Positions 32,301-40,114 of a DNA stretch of 64,000 nucleotides are shown piece by piece. The notes under the pieces are model-generated. The model ran no database searches, was not told the origin of the DNA, and saw only the letters and a list, made by a program, of their open reading frames with translations. Each line of letters begins with the position of its first letter. Position 1 is the first letter of the stretch. Where the stretch lies: positions 248,001 to 312,000 of the forward strand of contig NZ_NCSY01000002.1 of the NCBI RefSeq assembly GCF_002156875.1. The letters run 5' to 3'. This DNA is from Bacillus sp. EAC (lineage in GTDB: Bacteria > Bacillota > Bacilli > Bacillales > Bacillaceae_G). The translations under genes and the position numbers were made by a program.

Positions 32301-33106
32301 CTATCATATGAGCCAGGAACAATTTCAAAATTCGGGTCAACTGTCTCAGTAATAGTTACATCGTACGCACTCGCTAAACCAATTTCTTCTACGATTGCTT
32401 CATATACTTGTTGCAGTCCTACTGAACCAAGTACAAAGTGATGGTGATGAGCCGTTGTTGCCATATCCTCTAACAATAGGTTTGGAGGACTTGCTTTTGG
32501 ATCTTCATTAGGTCCTAATAAAGCAATTGTATAAAAAACAATTCCTGCGTCTTTCGCTGCTTGTGCAGCTATTTTCGCAGCTTCAGTATCATTCGCTTGT
32601 CCATCCGTTAACAAAACAATTACTGGTTGAGCATCAGGACGATGATTTGCTAGTAGGTTAGTAGCTTCGTTTAATGCTTGAGAAGTATTTGTATTTCCAC
32701 CTAATCTTACTTGGTCAATATATCCTTTAACGGCATTTGAATCAGTACTTAGTGGAAAAGTACTTGTGCTCGTACTAAAGTCAACTATACCAACTGAATG
32801 TTTTGTTAAATCAATTAAATCAACAAAACTTTTGGCAGCACTAATCATTGAATTAAAACGATTATCTGTCTGCATACTTCCAGATTTATCTAGCACCAAA
32901 ATAATATCATTTGGTTTTACAACATTTACAGGTGGCGTTCCTGTTACATTTAAAGTAACTTCTGACTCTTCATCTGTAAAAATTGTACTAGGTGCTACAG
33001 TTCTCGAAGCATTAATAAAGTTAAATGATGCAGCTTTTGTATTCACCGGTAGTAAGATACTCATTAGAAAGATTAGTATTGTACTAAACTTTATTATTTT
33101 TCTCAT
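29309..33106 (-). CDS. Large secreted VWA / IPT / Big-repeat surface protein
   Basis: This 1265-residue protein has a signal peptide (1-26, cleavage near NTKA-A), a von Willebrand factor A domain (about 65-245) with intact MIDAS residues D73, S75, S77 (DKSGS), a DUF11-like segment (about 250-330), two IPT/TIG immunoglobulin-like domains (about 340-510), then eight tandem Big-type repeats of about 94 residues to the C-terminus. Each repeat carries PG-x-x-x-QL, DGSTKD(I/V) and G(L/N)(I/V)T. There is no LPXTG sorting signal, SLH or membrane anchor, so it is released or held non-covalently. The architecture is that of adhesins. The start is ATG 33106, after GGAGGG. It lies between fliB and hag, within the flagellar block, which is unusual. 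Confidence 0.85.
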   Translation of the reverse strand: MRKIIKFSTILIFLMSILLPVNTKAASFNFINASRTVAPSTIFTDEESEVTLNVTGTPPVNVVKPNDIILVLDKSGSMQTDNRFNSMISAAKSFVDLIDLTKHSVGIVDFSTSTSTFPLSTDSNAVKGYIDQVRLGGNTNTSQALNEATNLLANHRPDAQPVIVLLTDGQANDTEAAKIAAQAAKDAGIVFYTIALLGPNEDPKASPPNLLLEDMATTAHHHHFVLGSVGLQQVYEAIVEEIGLASAYDVTITETVDPNFEIVPGSYDSNIPQPTVTGNKLVWNIQELKANTLQLHYKIRLKPGAKAGAYNTATGFITYKDYTGSLRSYNVGNTGLFVKNHAPVIDSITDSKGNVNGGDTVTIKGKYFLPGVKVFFNNVEVTTAQLVDGQTITLTTPAGKQGDIVVKVENSDTQFAATNFNYWAQPEMTQITPNSGPFEGGNTVLISGKNFLNGAKVKFGDNYAKVNFVNSESLNVVVPQASKQGIVDVVLENPDGTNTMVSNGYTYASPVVVDVQVSPSNLTLTPGESKQLVITGVLSDGTIKDITNQTDGTIYKSSAISTALVSQDGLVTIPNDAKDGWKTTILVTNNGIQNLINVTVKDTSVKLTDLIVNPMNVDLSPGNTKQLSVSAIYSDGSTKDVSLATEGTSYTSGSSQTATVNSDGLITIPSAAKYGYNTTVKVQYNGILKVVNVNVVDPRPKVTSLTVTPDTISVEPGQAIQLSVIGNLEDGNTRDVTSSTEGTKYESKAISTATVSPEGNITVSTHATVGTNVVIAVTNNGVLKNVTLTILDPAPKLTKLDVTPLAPTIDIGKTQQLSIVGTYTDGSTKDITLGSEGTIYKSNATSIATVDADGLITVSANAKENDIASITISNGSVAKIITVTITDPSPKVTGLTVNPSSLTMAPGEQKQLIITATLSDGSTKDISSTSQGTVFLTGGSTFTTVNATGLVTVSSSAADGSKAYITVANNGFNKVIVLNVVDPTPKVQSISSNPTSVTIAPGGTVQLSITGTLTDGSTKDITLGSTGTLYNSNNKSAVTIDANGLLSAPSNATDGATASIFITNNGVGLYVNVKVVDPSIKVTNFTVTPSAVTMVTGTTKQLSVLGTFSDGSTKDITNGSEKTTYSSNSSYATVSTDGLITLSSSAKDGIVISITVRNNGISKVVSITVTTNPNKLIALESVPTTISLKAGTSGQLTIMGTLVDGTQKDVTLASNGTAYTSNNLSTATVNANGLVTIPSTARVGYSTTIRVVSDGITILVQVRVI

Positions 33107-33196
33107 TTTAACCCTCCATAACAACTTTTTTTCTAAACATTCATAAATAACTGAATATAATAACTAAATATGAAAATATACCTATATAATGTACTT

Positions 33197-33228
33197 AAAA
33201 AAGCGAGTATCCTAACTAGGATACTCGC
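33197..33228 (-). terminator. Terminator for hag
   Basis: Perfect 11-base arms GCGAGTATCCT / AGGATACTCGC, then TTTTTT on the minus strand, 14 bases beyond the hag stop codon. Confidence 0.85.
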
Positions 33229-33241
33229 TCATTTTTAAGAA

Positions 33242-34075
33242 TTAACGAAGAAGTTGTAGTACGCCTTGTGGTTGTTGGTTTGCTTGAGCAAGCATAGCTT
33301 GAGATGCTTGAGTTAAGATGTTGTTTTTAGTAAACTCCATCATTTCCTTAGCCATATCAACGTCACGAATACGAGATTCAGAAGCTGTTAAGTTTTCTGA
33401 AGCATTGTTTAAGTTAGCAACAGTATGCTCAAGGCGATTTTGCCAAGAACCTAGTGTAGAACGACCTGTTGAAACATTTGCAATTTCTGTATCTAAATTA
33501 CCGATTGCGCTATCTGCATTTGTTTGAGAAGTAACGTCCATTGCAGCAAGTGCAGTGTTAGTAGCTGTTAAATCGATACCAGCTTGTTTAAAGTCTAATT
33601 GGAATGATTGGCCTTGGTTAGCACCAACTTGAATTTCAACTTTACCAGCAGCACCAGCAGCACCATTTAATAATTTTTGAGTATTGAATTCTGTATCTGT
33701 TGAGATACGTTTAACTTCTGAACCTAATTGTTGGAACTCTAAATCAAGAGCATCGCGGTCAGCTTGTACGTTTGTATCATTTGAAGATTGTACAGCTAGT
33801 TCACGCATACGTTGTAAGATTGAATGTACTTCGTTTAATGAACCTTCAGCAGTTTGGATCATTGAGATACCATCTTGTGAGTTACGAGATGCTTGATCTA
33901 AACCACGAATTTGTCCACGCATTTTTTCAGAAATTGAAAGACCAGCAGCGTCATCACCAGCACGGTTGATACGTAAACCAGAAGATAATTTCTCCATGTT
34001 TTTGCTAGCATTTGCATTGTTAGCAGTTAATTGACGGTGTGAGTTTAAAGCAGCGATATTGTGATTAATTCTCAT
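33242..34075 (-). CDS. hag: Flagellin Hag
   Basis: This 277-residue flagellin has the conserved N-terminal (MRINHNIAALNSHRQLTANN ... KLSSGLRINRAGDDAAGLSIS) and C-terminal (SRIRDVDMAKEMMEFTKNNILTQASQAMLAQANQQPQGVLQLLR) D0/D1 helices and only a short variable middle (about 140-195), similar in size to other short Bacillus flagellins. It forms the filament. Control elements visible upstream are a sigma-D-type promoter (34182-34208) and a CsrA-type hairpin (34101-34118); AAGGAGG precedes the ATG. It is transcribed alone, with csrA and fliW upstream and the VWA gene downstream. Lysines in the exposed part are candidate FliB targets. Confidence 0.97.
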   Translation of the reverse strand: MRINHNIAALNSHRQLTANNANASKNMEKLSSGLRINRAGDDAAGLSISEKMRGQIRGLDQASRNSQDGISMIQTAEGSLNEVHSILQRMRELAVQSSNDTNVQADRDALDLEFQQLGSEVKRISTDTEFNTQKLLNGAAGAAGKVEIQVGANQGQSFQLDFKQAGIDLTATNTALAAMDVTSQTNADSAIGNLDTEIANVSTGRSTLGSWQNRLEHTVANLNNASENLTASESRIRDVDMAKEMMEFTKNNILTQASQAMLAQANQQPQGVLQLLR

Positions 34076-34100
34076 TTTAATTTCCTCCTTGAATGTGTTG

Positions 34101-34118
34101 GTTCACTTCCATGTGAAC
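34101..34118 (-). promoter_or_regulatory. CsrA-binding hairpin in the hag leader
   Basis: The mRNA reads GUUCAC AUGGAA GUGAAC: a 6 bp stem with GGA in the loop, and ACAUGGAAGU fits the core CsrA motif ACANGGANGU. A second GGA lies in the ribosome site AAGGAGGA about 10 bases downstream, the usual two-site layout. Confidence 0.75.
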
Positions 34119-34181
34119 ACCATTTTTTTAGAACCTATTTGAAAATCTCGAGCTTTTTCATTTAAGTTCCTTACATAAGTT

Positions 34182-34208
34182 ATATCGACTGTTTTTTTGT
34201 AGATTTTA
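34182..34208 (-). promoter_or_regulatory. Sigma-D-type promoter of hag
   Basis: Minus-strand TAAA (34208-34205), 15 bp, GTCGATAT (34189-34182): one mismatch from TAAA-N15-GCCGATAT. The leader would be about 100 nt and contains the CsrA hairpin. Confidence 0.85.
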
Positions 34209-34308
34209 GTCTTTTTTTACAGAGATTTTTCGACAAAGTCATTTTGTTCGAAATAGCCACAAATTTTCAAGACTTTTTAGAACTGAATATAAGTGTCACT
34301 ATTAAAAT

Positions 34309-34340
34309 AAAAGAGCAGAGATATTAATCTCTACTCTTTT
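34309..34340 (-). terminator. Terminator at the end of csrA
   Basis: AAAAGAGCAGAGAT / ATCTCTACTCTTTT arms (one mismatch) overlapping the last codons of csrA, T-rich on the minus strand. Confidence 0.65.
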
Positions 34341-34552
34341 GTTTTAAATAAGTTTTTTAAGTCAACTAAACCATTAGCCGCTTCCTGATTTTCCTGCTTA
34401 ATCGATAAATAAATCTCTTTACGATGAATATCTATATGTTTCGGCGCAGAAATAGCTAGCTTTACTTGATCACCTTCTATTGCTGCAATTGAAATTTCAA
34501 TATCATCACCAATCATAATAGCTTCTTTAATTTTCCTAGAAAGAATTAACAT
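34331..34552 (-). CDS. csrA: Translational regulator CsrA
   Basis: This 73-residue protein begins [20 protein letters not shown] and contains [18 protein letters not shown], the standard CsrA dimer core. It blocks translation of hag mRNA by covering the ribosome site; a matching binding hairpin is seen in the hag leader. ATG 34552 follows AGGGGGA, which lies in the last codons of fliW; the longer frame is ruled out by this. It is co-transcribed with fliW, its antagonist. Confidence 0.95.
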   Translation of the reverse strand: MLILSRKIKEAIMIGDDIEISIAAIEGDQVKLAISAPKHIDIHRKEIYLSIKQENQEAANGLVDLKNLFKTKE

Positions 34553-34556
34553 TGAA

Positions 34557-35003
34557 TTAATCCCCCTGAGCAAAAGCCGGCGTTCCAGCTAATTCATGTT
34601 TTGTGTGATAACTTGTTTGATTTAATACTACCTGCTTCCCAACCTTTTTAACACAATTTATTATAATTGGTCCTTGTAAATTTGCCGTTGATTTTATGAA
34701 GGGTTCTTTTACAGTTATAATACTGTATAAAACAGCATCTTTAGACTCTTTTAACTCTAGAGCTTCGATTGCATTTTGTGTTAATTCAATATCATATTCT
34801 GGAAATAAAGAAAATACTTCACCAATTACAAACGCTAAATCTGGCGTATTGACAGACTGTAAAATTGAAAAAGGCAATTCACTTTGAAGCGGTAATAATA
34901 TAAATTTATTTTCCTCTTCAAATGCTGGAATGCCATTTGGAAAGGTTATTATATCTTCCTGTTGAATGTCTATTTCTCCGTGATATTTTGTTTGTAAATT
35001 CAT
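34557..35003 (-). CDS. fliW: Flagellar assembly factor FliW
   Basis: This 148-residue protein has the FliW hallmarks [21 protein letters not shown] and [22 protein letters not shown]. FliW binds CsrA and relieves repression of hag; free flagellin in turn sequesters FliW, closing a homeostatic loop. ATG 35003 is chosen after AAGGTGG; the GTG three codons earlier is inside that site. The csrA start lies four bases after the fliW stop, and yviE ends 11 bases upstream, so yviE-fliW-csrA form one unit. Confidence 0.94.
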   Translation of the reverse strand: MNLQTKYHGEIDIQQEDIITFPNGIPAFEEENKFILLPLQSELPFSILQSVNTPDLAFVIGEVFSLFPEYDIELTQNAIEALELKESKDAVLYSIITVKEPFIKSTANLQGPIIINCVKKVGKQVVLNQTSYHTKHELAGTPAFAQGD

Positions 35004-35013
35004 ACCTTCCACC

Positions 35014-35589
35014 TTATCCTTTTTGATCTATTGTAATTCCAGTATAATCAATTTTTAAGTCATTCCAAATATCCATATAACTACTTACTTGGCCTGGAGT
35101 AATATTAGTGGTAGGTCTCTGTGGTATAACCTCAATTTCAGGTTTGTGAGTAGTCCAATTAATCTCTAAACTGCCAGGATCATACGACATTTTAAAGCTA
35201 CCATATCTTGGTACAAATGCAATGTTTACATCATAGATAGGATTTGTACTATTTTCTTTTGAGATATCAGAAATTGCATTTTTGTTATTTTGCACTTTCA
35301 TCATTTGATCACCTTGCTGAGATACTCTTGCTAGTCCATCTAACCATGCTTGATATCCATCATTAAATGCATCTTCTATTCTACGACGTACACTTTTCAA
35401 ATCAATATCTGCACGTGCCTCGTACGAATCCATTTCTAAAGTTGGTGCAACTCTTTCTATTTCCATTTCTGCATTTTGTTGATGGATATTCATTTCTGCT
35501 TTTGGCTGTTGAAAATCAAGAATTGGTTTTTCAACTTGCAACCCTAGTTTTGCAAACGTTGATTGTATTCGTATTTGAGGAAATTGCAT
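35014..35589 (-). CDS. yviE: YviE-like DUF6470 protein
   Basis: This 191-residue protein starts MQFPQIRIQSTFAKLGLQVE, has repeated short beta-like segments (PKAEMNIHQQNAEMEI, EARADIDLKS) and ends in a predicted beta-rich domain. It occupies the position of B. subtilis yviE between flgL and fliW. Its job is not known; conservation inside the flagellar block suggests a late flagellar role. No signal peptide or membrane segment is visible. Confidence 0.85.
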   Translation of the reverse strand: MQFPQIRIQSTFAKLGLQVEKPILDFQQPKAEMNIHQQNAEMEIERVAPTLEMDSYEARADIDLKSVRRRIEDAFNDGYQAWLDGLARVSQQGDQMMKVQNNKNAISDISKENSTNPIYDVNIAFVPRYGSFKMSYDPGSLEINWTTHKPEIEVIPQRPTTNITPGQVSSYMDIWNDLKIDYTGITIDQKG

Positions 35590-35620
35590 GCTCCTCTTCC
35601 TCTCACTCTAAATTTTTCTA

Positions 35621-35650
35621 AAAGAAAAGCTATCAAAAAAATGATAGCTT
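35621..35650 (-). terminator. Hairpin between flgL and yviE
   Basis: Minus-strand AAGCTATCA / TGATAGCTT with TTTTCTTTT after it, overlapping the flgL stop codon. It may only partly reduce read-through into yviE-fliW-csrA. Confidence 0.6.
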
Positions 35651-36563
35651 AACGTAAGAAGTCTAATAAAGTTGGTTGAATAATACGCGCCCCAACACCA
35701 AGTGCAGCGTTGTGAACACTCTCTTGTGTTTTTAAATCTGTTATAACCTTTTCAATATCAGCATCTTCATTATCCGACATAATACGGTTTGCAATAATTT
35801 CTTGTGACCCTAAACGATCATCGATCATTTCTATACGATTTTCGGTTGCACCAATTTTAGTTCGTGCAGTTAAAACACTATTAAGTACTTTATCTAGGTC
35901 ACCTATTGCATTATCGATTGCAGCAGTATTATTTGTTTGTAAACCGTTATGCAGCGAAACTAATTGATTCAATGTAGTTTGATCAAAAATATTGTTTGGA
36001 TCTGTATTTACTGCAACACTAACTCCTCTTGATACTTCAACTTGAAACGGATTATAAGTTGTAGAAGTTGGAAATGTTCCACTAAGTGTAATTTGTCCAT
36101 CAACTGCTGATGTAGTAACTGTCATGTTTATAGGTTGTTGAGTTGTATCTAATCCATTAAATATATATTTGTCTCCAACTTGAGTATTTCCAATAGAACC
36201 AAGATGTGTAATTAATTGTTTAACCTCTGCTGCTAGAGCTTGGCGAGATTCCACACTATTCGTTTCACTCGAACCATTTACAGCTAACTCTCGCATACGT
36301 TGAAGTGCTTGTGTTACTTTATCAAGGGCATCATCACTCGATTCAGTCCATGTATACCCTTCAGATAAATTACGTTTATATTGTTCTACCTGCGTAACAT
36401 CTGATCGGTAATAAACACCCTTCATCGCAATAACTGGGTCATCTGATGGACGACTAATTTTTTTACCTGTTGAAAGCTGTTCATTATATTTATCAAGCTT
36501 CGAGTAACTTGAACCTAAACTTCTAAGCATATTGTTACTTATCATCGTTTGCGTTACACGCAT
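35649..36563 (-). CDS. flgL: Hook-filament junction protein FlgL
   Basis: This 304-residue flagellin-like protein has an N-terminal MRVTQTMISNNMLRSLGSSYSKLDKYNEQLSTGKKISRPSDDP helix, a variable middle and the C-terminal D0-type helix ending VHNAALGVGARIIQPTLLDFLR. It forms, with FlgK, the junction between hook and filament. It follows flgK after six bases in the same operon. Confidence 0.95.
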   Translation of the reverse strand: MRVTQTMISNNMLRSLGSSYSKLDKYNEQLSTGKKISRPSDDPVIAMKGVYYRSDVTQVEQYKRNLSEGYTWTESSDDALDKVTQALQRMRELAVNGSSETNSVESRQALAAEVKQLITHLGSIGNTQVGDKYIFNGLDTTQQPINMTVTTSAVDGQITLSGTFPTSTTYNPFQVEVSRGVSVAVNTDPNNIFDQTTLNQLVSLHNGLQTNNTAAIDNAIGDLDKVLNSVLTARTKIGATENRIEMIDDRLGSQEIIANRIMSDNEDADIEKVITDLKTQESVHNAALGVGARIIQPTLLDFLR

Positions 36564-36569
36564 TACTCA

Positions 36570-38084
36570 TTACCTCCCAACAATTCCCATACCATTTATT
36601 ATTTTATCTAACATTTCATCAATTGCAGTGATATTACGCGCTGCAGCATTATAGGCATGCTGGAATTTGACCATATCTGTCATCTCTTCATCTAATGATA
36701 CGCTACTTACAGATTTTCTGTTTTGATCAACAGAATCTACTAAAATACCACTATTAGTCATTAATCGGTTTGCTTCTTGAGATTGAACACCCATTCCACC
36801 AATAATTCCTTGGTAAAATGCTGAAATACTTGTATTTGTTGTTGAGCCAATTGTTAAATTCGTTCTTCTCATGACATCAGCTAATGATGTAGCGTTTTTT
36901 CCATCACCATCGCTAGTCGTCGAACCGGCAGCAATATCATTAATGTTTGTGATAACTACATTAATACTGCTTGCAGTGATTGGTCCCGAACTTGATCCAA
37001 AGAAATTACCACCATTCACATCACCTAATGTAATACCAGCAGCATGTACTGTATTAAATGTATTAGCAAACGTGCTAGCAATATCGTCTAAATTTTTAAG
37101 CATTTCAGGATATAAACCTACTTGTGCATTTGAGCTATCTAAATATCCATAAGATTTTATTAAACTATCAAGTTTACCCATTGTTTTAAACTTTTCTACA
37201 TCAATAATGTTATTTCCAATTGAAACAGTATCAACTAATCCTGATGTCGCATCGTAGTTTACTTTTAAATACTTTGGATCAGCTTTAATATCTGTTCCAT
37301 CAATCACACGACCAGATTCAATTACACTGCCATCTTCAGCAACTAAGTCAATTGTTGCTTTACCTTCTGCTGCTGGAATTGATTGTCCACCACTTGAAGT
37401 GTAAGTAACCTTTATATTTACTAAACTAGATAATTTATCGATTAATCGATCACGTTCATCGTATAAGTCATTTGGCAACATTCCGTGTGGTTCAACGTCA
37501 GCAATTTGACGATTTACATTTTGAATTTGATTTAGAAGAGAATTTACATTCTTCGTTTCAACTTCTATTTGGTTTTGTTGATCACTTTGAACGGTTTTTA
37601 ATGATTTTGATAAATAATTAAATGTTTCAGCTACTGCTTTACCACGTTCTAAAACTACTGCTCTCGCACCAGAATTACTTGGATTCAAAGCCAAATCTTG
37701 TAAAGATTGCCAAAAGCGATCTAATGTTTTAGAAAGACCTTGTTCAGATGGCTCATTCATAATATCTTCCATTTTTGAAAGCGCATCGGCACGACTAGAA
37801 TAATATCCTAGTTGACTACTATTATTACGGTATTGTATATCTAAAAATGAATCTCTTATTCTTTGAATCGAAGTTACTTCAGAACCTGTACCAATAAAAC
37901 CTGGTATATACGGTCTTTCCATTCCTAAAGACGGAAAAGGGGAAGTTGTTTGCATATTCGCGCGCTGGCGTGTATAACCTTCTGTATTTGCATTAGCGAT
38001 ATTATGCCCTAACACACTAATTGCAGCTTGTTGTGTATACATTCCTCTTTTTGCAGTTTCTAATCCCATAAACGTTGGGCGCAT
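36570..38084 (-). CDS. flgK: Hook-filament junction protein FlgK
   Basis: This 504-residue protein has the FlgK N-terminal rod/hook motif (AAISVLGHNIANANTEGYTRQRANM) and a C-terminal SLDEEMTDMVKFQHAYNAAARNITAIDEMLDKIINGMG. It is exported through the flagellar apparatus and forms the first junction ring. Gene order flgM-flgN-flgK-flgL is that of B. subtilis. Confidence 0.96.
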   Translation of the reverse strand: MRPTFMGLETAKRGMYTQQAAISVLGHNIANANTEGYTRQRANMQTTSPFPSLGMERPYIPGFIGTGSEVTSIQRIRDSFLDIQYRNNSSQLGYYSSRADALSKMEDIMNEPSEQGLSKTLDRFWQSLQDLALNPSNSGARAVVLERGKAVAETFNYLSKSLKTVQSDQQNQIEVETKNVNSLLNQIQNVNRQIADVEPHGMLPNDLYDERDRLIDKLSSLVNIKVTYTSSGGQSIPAAEGKATIDLVAEDGSVIESGRVIDGTDIKADPKYLKVNYDATSGLVDTVSIGNNIIDVEKFKTMGKLDSLIKSYGYLDSSNAQVGLYPEMLKNLDDIASTFANTFNTVHAAGITLGDVNGGNFFGSSSGPITASSINVVITNINDIAAGSTTSDGDGKNATSLADVMRRTNLTIGSTTNTSISAFYQGIIGGMGVQSQEANRLMTNSGILVDSVDQNRKSVSSVSLDEEMTDMVKFQHAYNAAARNITAIDEMLDKIINGMGIVGR

Positions 38085-38107
38085 GATTTGGAACCTCCTT
38101 GCTTAAT

Positions 38108-38596
38108 CTATACCTGTGAATCAAATAGTGTATCTTTTTTCTGTGATTGTTGTTTTGCTGTTGGTCCATAATTTGGTGCTGTTTGTCTTGGCTTCAGTAT
38201 AGACAACGATAATGATACAAACTGCATTGATTGATAGATTAGCTCTTGATTTAAGTAATTTAGTTCTCTTAATTCTTCTATCTTTTCTTTTAATTCAGAT
38301 TGAATGTTTATTAGCTTCATAGCTTCTTCTTTTGGAATCACTTTAAGACAATCAGAAAGAGTAGGTAAGTCCCCACTCCATTCATGACCGCTTAAGACTG
38401 CATAAACAGATTCGATTCGTTTCTCTTCCAAATCATTTATTGCAAGCAAGTATTTTGCTTCTTTATTAATAATGTCATCTAAACGGTTGATGTCATTTTG
38501 CTTAATGACATCCGTTTTAATTAATGATAATTCATAAAGCCTTGTGTATTCTTCTAATTGTTGTTGGAGTGTAGTAAGTAAAAAAGATGAGTTCAT
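38108..38596 (-). CDS. flgN: Flagellar export chaperone FlgN
   Basis: This 162-residue, largely helical and coiled protein lies between flgM and flgK, the position of flgN (yvyG). The C-terminal stretch ending in a proline/glutamine-rich tail fits chaperones that hold FlgK and FlgL for export. Sequence conservation in this family is low; the call rests on helical pattern and position. Confidence 0.88.
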   Translation of the reverse strand: MNSSFLLTTLQQQLEEYTRLYELSLIKTDVIKQNDINRLDDIINKEAKYLLAINDLEEKRIESVYAVLSGHEWSGDLPTLSDCLKVIPKEEAMKLINIQSELKEKIEELRELNYLNQELIYQSMQFVSLSLSILKPRQTAPNYGPTAKQQSQKKDTLFDSQV

Positions 38597-38621
38597 TGCC
38601 GATCCTTCTTCCTTCTAGTTG

Positions 38622-38885
38622 TTAGTTCTTGCTGAAATATTGAAGCATTTTCTCGGCTACTAATGATGGTTGTACTTTGTAGGAGCCCTCTTCGATTTGC
38701 TTTTTTAATTGCTGTACACGTTCTTCACGTTCTGCGATTAACTGAGAAGCTATTTGAAGATCTTTTGCCTGAGAGGAAATTTCTATTTTGTCTTCATTTT
38801 GTTTTTGTGGTTTCTCTTGCTCAATCTTTTTTATGTGATTTTGATAATATTGAATGCGATCAATACCAGTTGGATTAACCTTCAT
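38622..38885 (-). CDS. flgM: Anti-sigma-D factor FlgM
   Basis: This 87-residue protein begins MKVNPTGIDRIQYYQNH and contains KIEISSQAKDLQIA and a C-terminal helix (VQQLKKQIEEGSYKVQPSLVAEKMLQYF), as in Gram-positive FlgM. It binds and holds sigma-D until it is exported when the hook is complete, releasing the late genes, here flaG, hag and others with sigma-D-type promoters. Confidence 0.93.
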   Translation of the reverse strand: MKVNPTGIDRIQYYQNHIKKIEQEKPQKQNEDKIEISSQAKDLQIASQLIAEREERVQQLKKQIEEGSYKVQPSLVAEKMLQYFSKN

Positions 38886-38925
38886 TTTCTCACCTCATTG
38901 TCAATCGTTTCATATCCTCATTTTT

Positions 38926-39342
38926 CTATCTCGCCTTATCGTCAAATAAATAAGTCGCTTTATCTCTTTTTCGTAGTTCTTGAATTCTTCTTTTCTCTTC
39001 TTCAACTTTAAGTAAGTCTTTTTTTAAGCCAGTTGAACAATCAGAACAAATCGAACCTTTTTGAATTAGTGTTCCACATTTGTCGCAAGGGTATCCCAAA
39101 TTTGGAAAATCAGATACACGAAGCTTGCCGTTTCTAATCCATTTCATGATTAGTTCGTCCTCTACTTCTGTAGCCTCTACAATTTCTAGGATTGTCGCTT
39201 TGCGATTTTCACGCTTGCGGATAAAATTATAAACTTTATCAAAATTTTTCTGCTCTACTTTATAACATGATTCACAGACATCTCGTAAATTTGTTTTAAC
39301 AAAAATGCTGTTACAAATAGGACAATTACGTAAGTCTCCCAC
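38926..39342 (-). CDS. yvyF: YvyF, zinc-finger flagellar operon protein
   Basis: This 138-residue protein has two zinc-ribbon-like cysteine sets: CPICNSIFVKTNLRDVCESC near the N-terminus and CDKCGTLIQKGSICSDC near 95, separated by a winged-helix-like segment (ATILEIVEATEVEDELIMKWIRNGKLRV). It is the first gene of yvyF-flgM-flgN-flgK-flgL. Its exact function is unknown; zinc-ribbon plus HTH suggests nucleic-acid binding. GTG 39342 is taken as start since GAGGTG precedes it and MGDLRNCP matches the family N-terminus. Confidence 0.88.
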   Translation of the reverse strand: MGDLRNCPICNSIFVKTNLRDVCESCYKVEQKNFDKVYNFIRKRENRKATILEIVEATEVEDELIMKWIRNGKLRVSDFPNLGYPCDKCGTLIQKGSICSDCSTGLKKDLLKVEEEKRRIQELRKRDKATYLFDDKAR

Positions 39343-39375
39343 TAATTTCACCTCTTTTTCCAATGTTCACTAATT

Positions 39376-39402
39376 ATATCGGCAAAATTGGGTGGAAAAT
39401 CA
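39376..39402 (-). promoter_or_regulatory. Sigma-D-type promoter ahead of yvyF-flgM
   Basis: A perfect -10 GCCGATAT on the minus strand (39383-39376) 34 bases ahead of the GTG start. The -35 at the proper 15 bp spacing is TGAT instead of TAAA (two mismatches). Confidence 0.6.
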
Positions 39403-39433
39403 AGTCCTTTATCACATGACAAATTACCAATTT

Positions 39434-40114
39434 TTACGCACGAATTAATGTAAGTGAAAATACCTCGCTAGCACCATTTTGTAACAAAATGATTGCAGCA
39501 TCTCGGACTGTTTTCCCAGTTGTATAGACATCGTCTAAAATTAATATCGGCATGTTTTGGATTTTTTTCTCTCCACAGTAGGAAAATATTTGTTCACGTT
39601 TCAATCTTTCGTTTCGATTTAACTTACTTTGCTTCTCTGTATGGATCCGTTTTAAGCATTTCGTTAAAGGAAATCCGGCTTGTTCACCAAGTACTTCTAC
39701 TTGATTAAAACCTCTTTCAACTAGCCGCTCCTCACTAAGTGGGATTGGAACTATTATTTTAATATGTTTAAAATTATTTTCATAGTATTCTCGCAAATCT
39801 GTAATAAACATTGTTGCTAATGTAACATCACCGTAAAATTTATAACGATTTAACCATTCTTTCATTACATCTGTGTAATGATAAATTGATCGATTCAATT
39901 TTAATGGTTGAGAAGTGTTTAGTTCTAATGATTCCTCACAATATTTACAAAGTTTTTGATCATGAGCGTGACCGCCACATATTTCACAAATAGTTCCCGA
40001 AATCTTTTTATAGCCTGTTAAACATTGTGAACAAGTTTTTTCTTCCAGCTGAAAAAAAAGATGATGCAATGAGAATGTTTCAACGAAATGACTACCGCAA
40101 TTTATGCATATCAT
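39434..40114 (-). CDS. comFC: Late competence protein ComFC
   Basis: This 226-residue protein has N-terminal zinc-type cysteine pairs (CINCGSHF, CSQCLTG, CEICGG, CKYC) and a C-terminal phosphoribosyltransferase-type domain with the PRPP loop ILILDDVYTTGKTVRDAA. ComFC is needed for DNA uptake in transformation and works with the ComFA ATPase. Its ATG overlaps the comFA stop by four bases (ATGA). comFB, which lies between them in B. subtilis, is missing here. Confidence 0.95.
   Translation of the reverse strand: MICINCGSHFVETFSLHHLFFQLEEKTCSQCLTGYKKISGTICEICGGHAHDQKLCKYCEESLELNTSQPLKLNRSIYHYTDVMKEWLNRYKFYGDVTLATMFITDLREYYENNFKHIKIIVPIPLSEERLVERGFNQVEVLGEQAGFPLTKCLKRIHTEKQSKLNRNERLKREQIFSYCGEKKIQNMPILILDDVYTTGKTVRDAAIILLQNGASEVFSLTLIRA

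Noticed and set aside
29309-33106. LPXTG- or SLH-anchored surface protein
   Set aside because: The C-terminus ends within the eighth Big-type repeat, with no sorting signal, hydrophobic tail or SLH motif.
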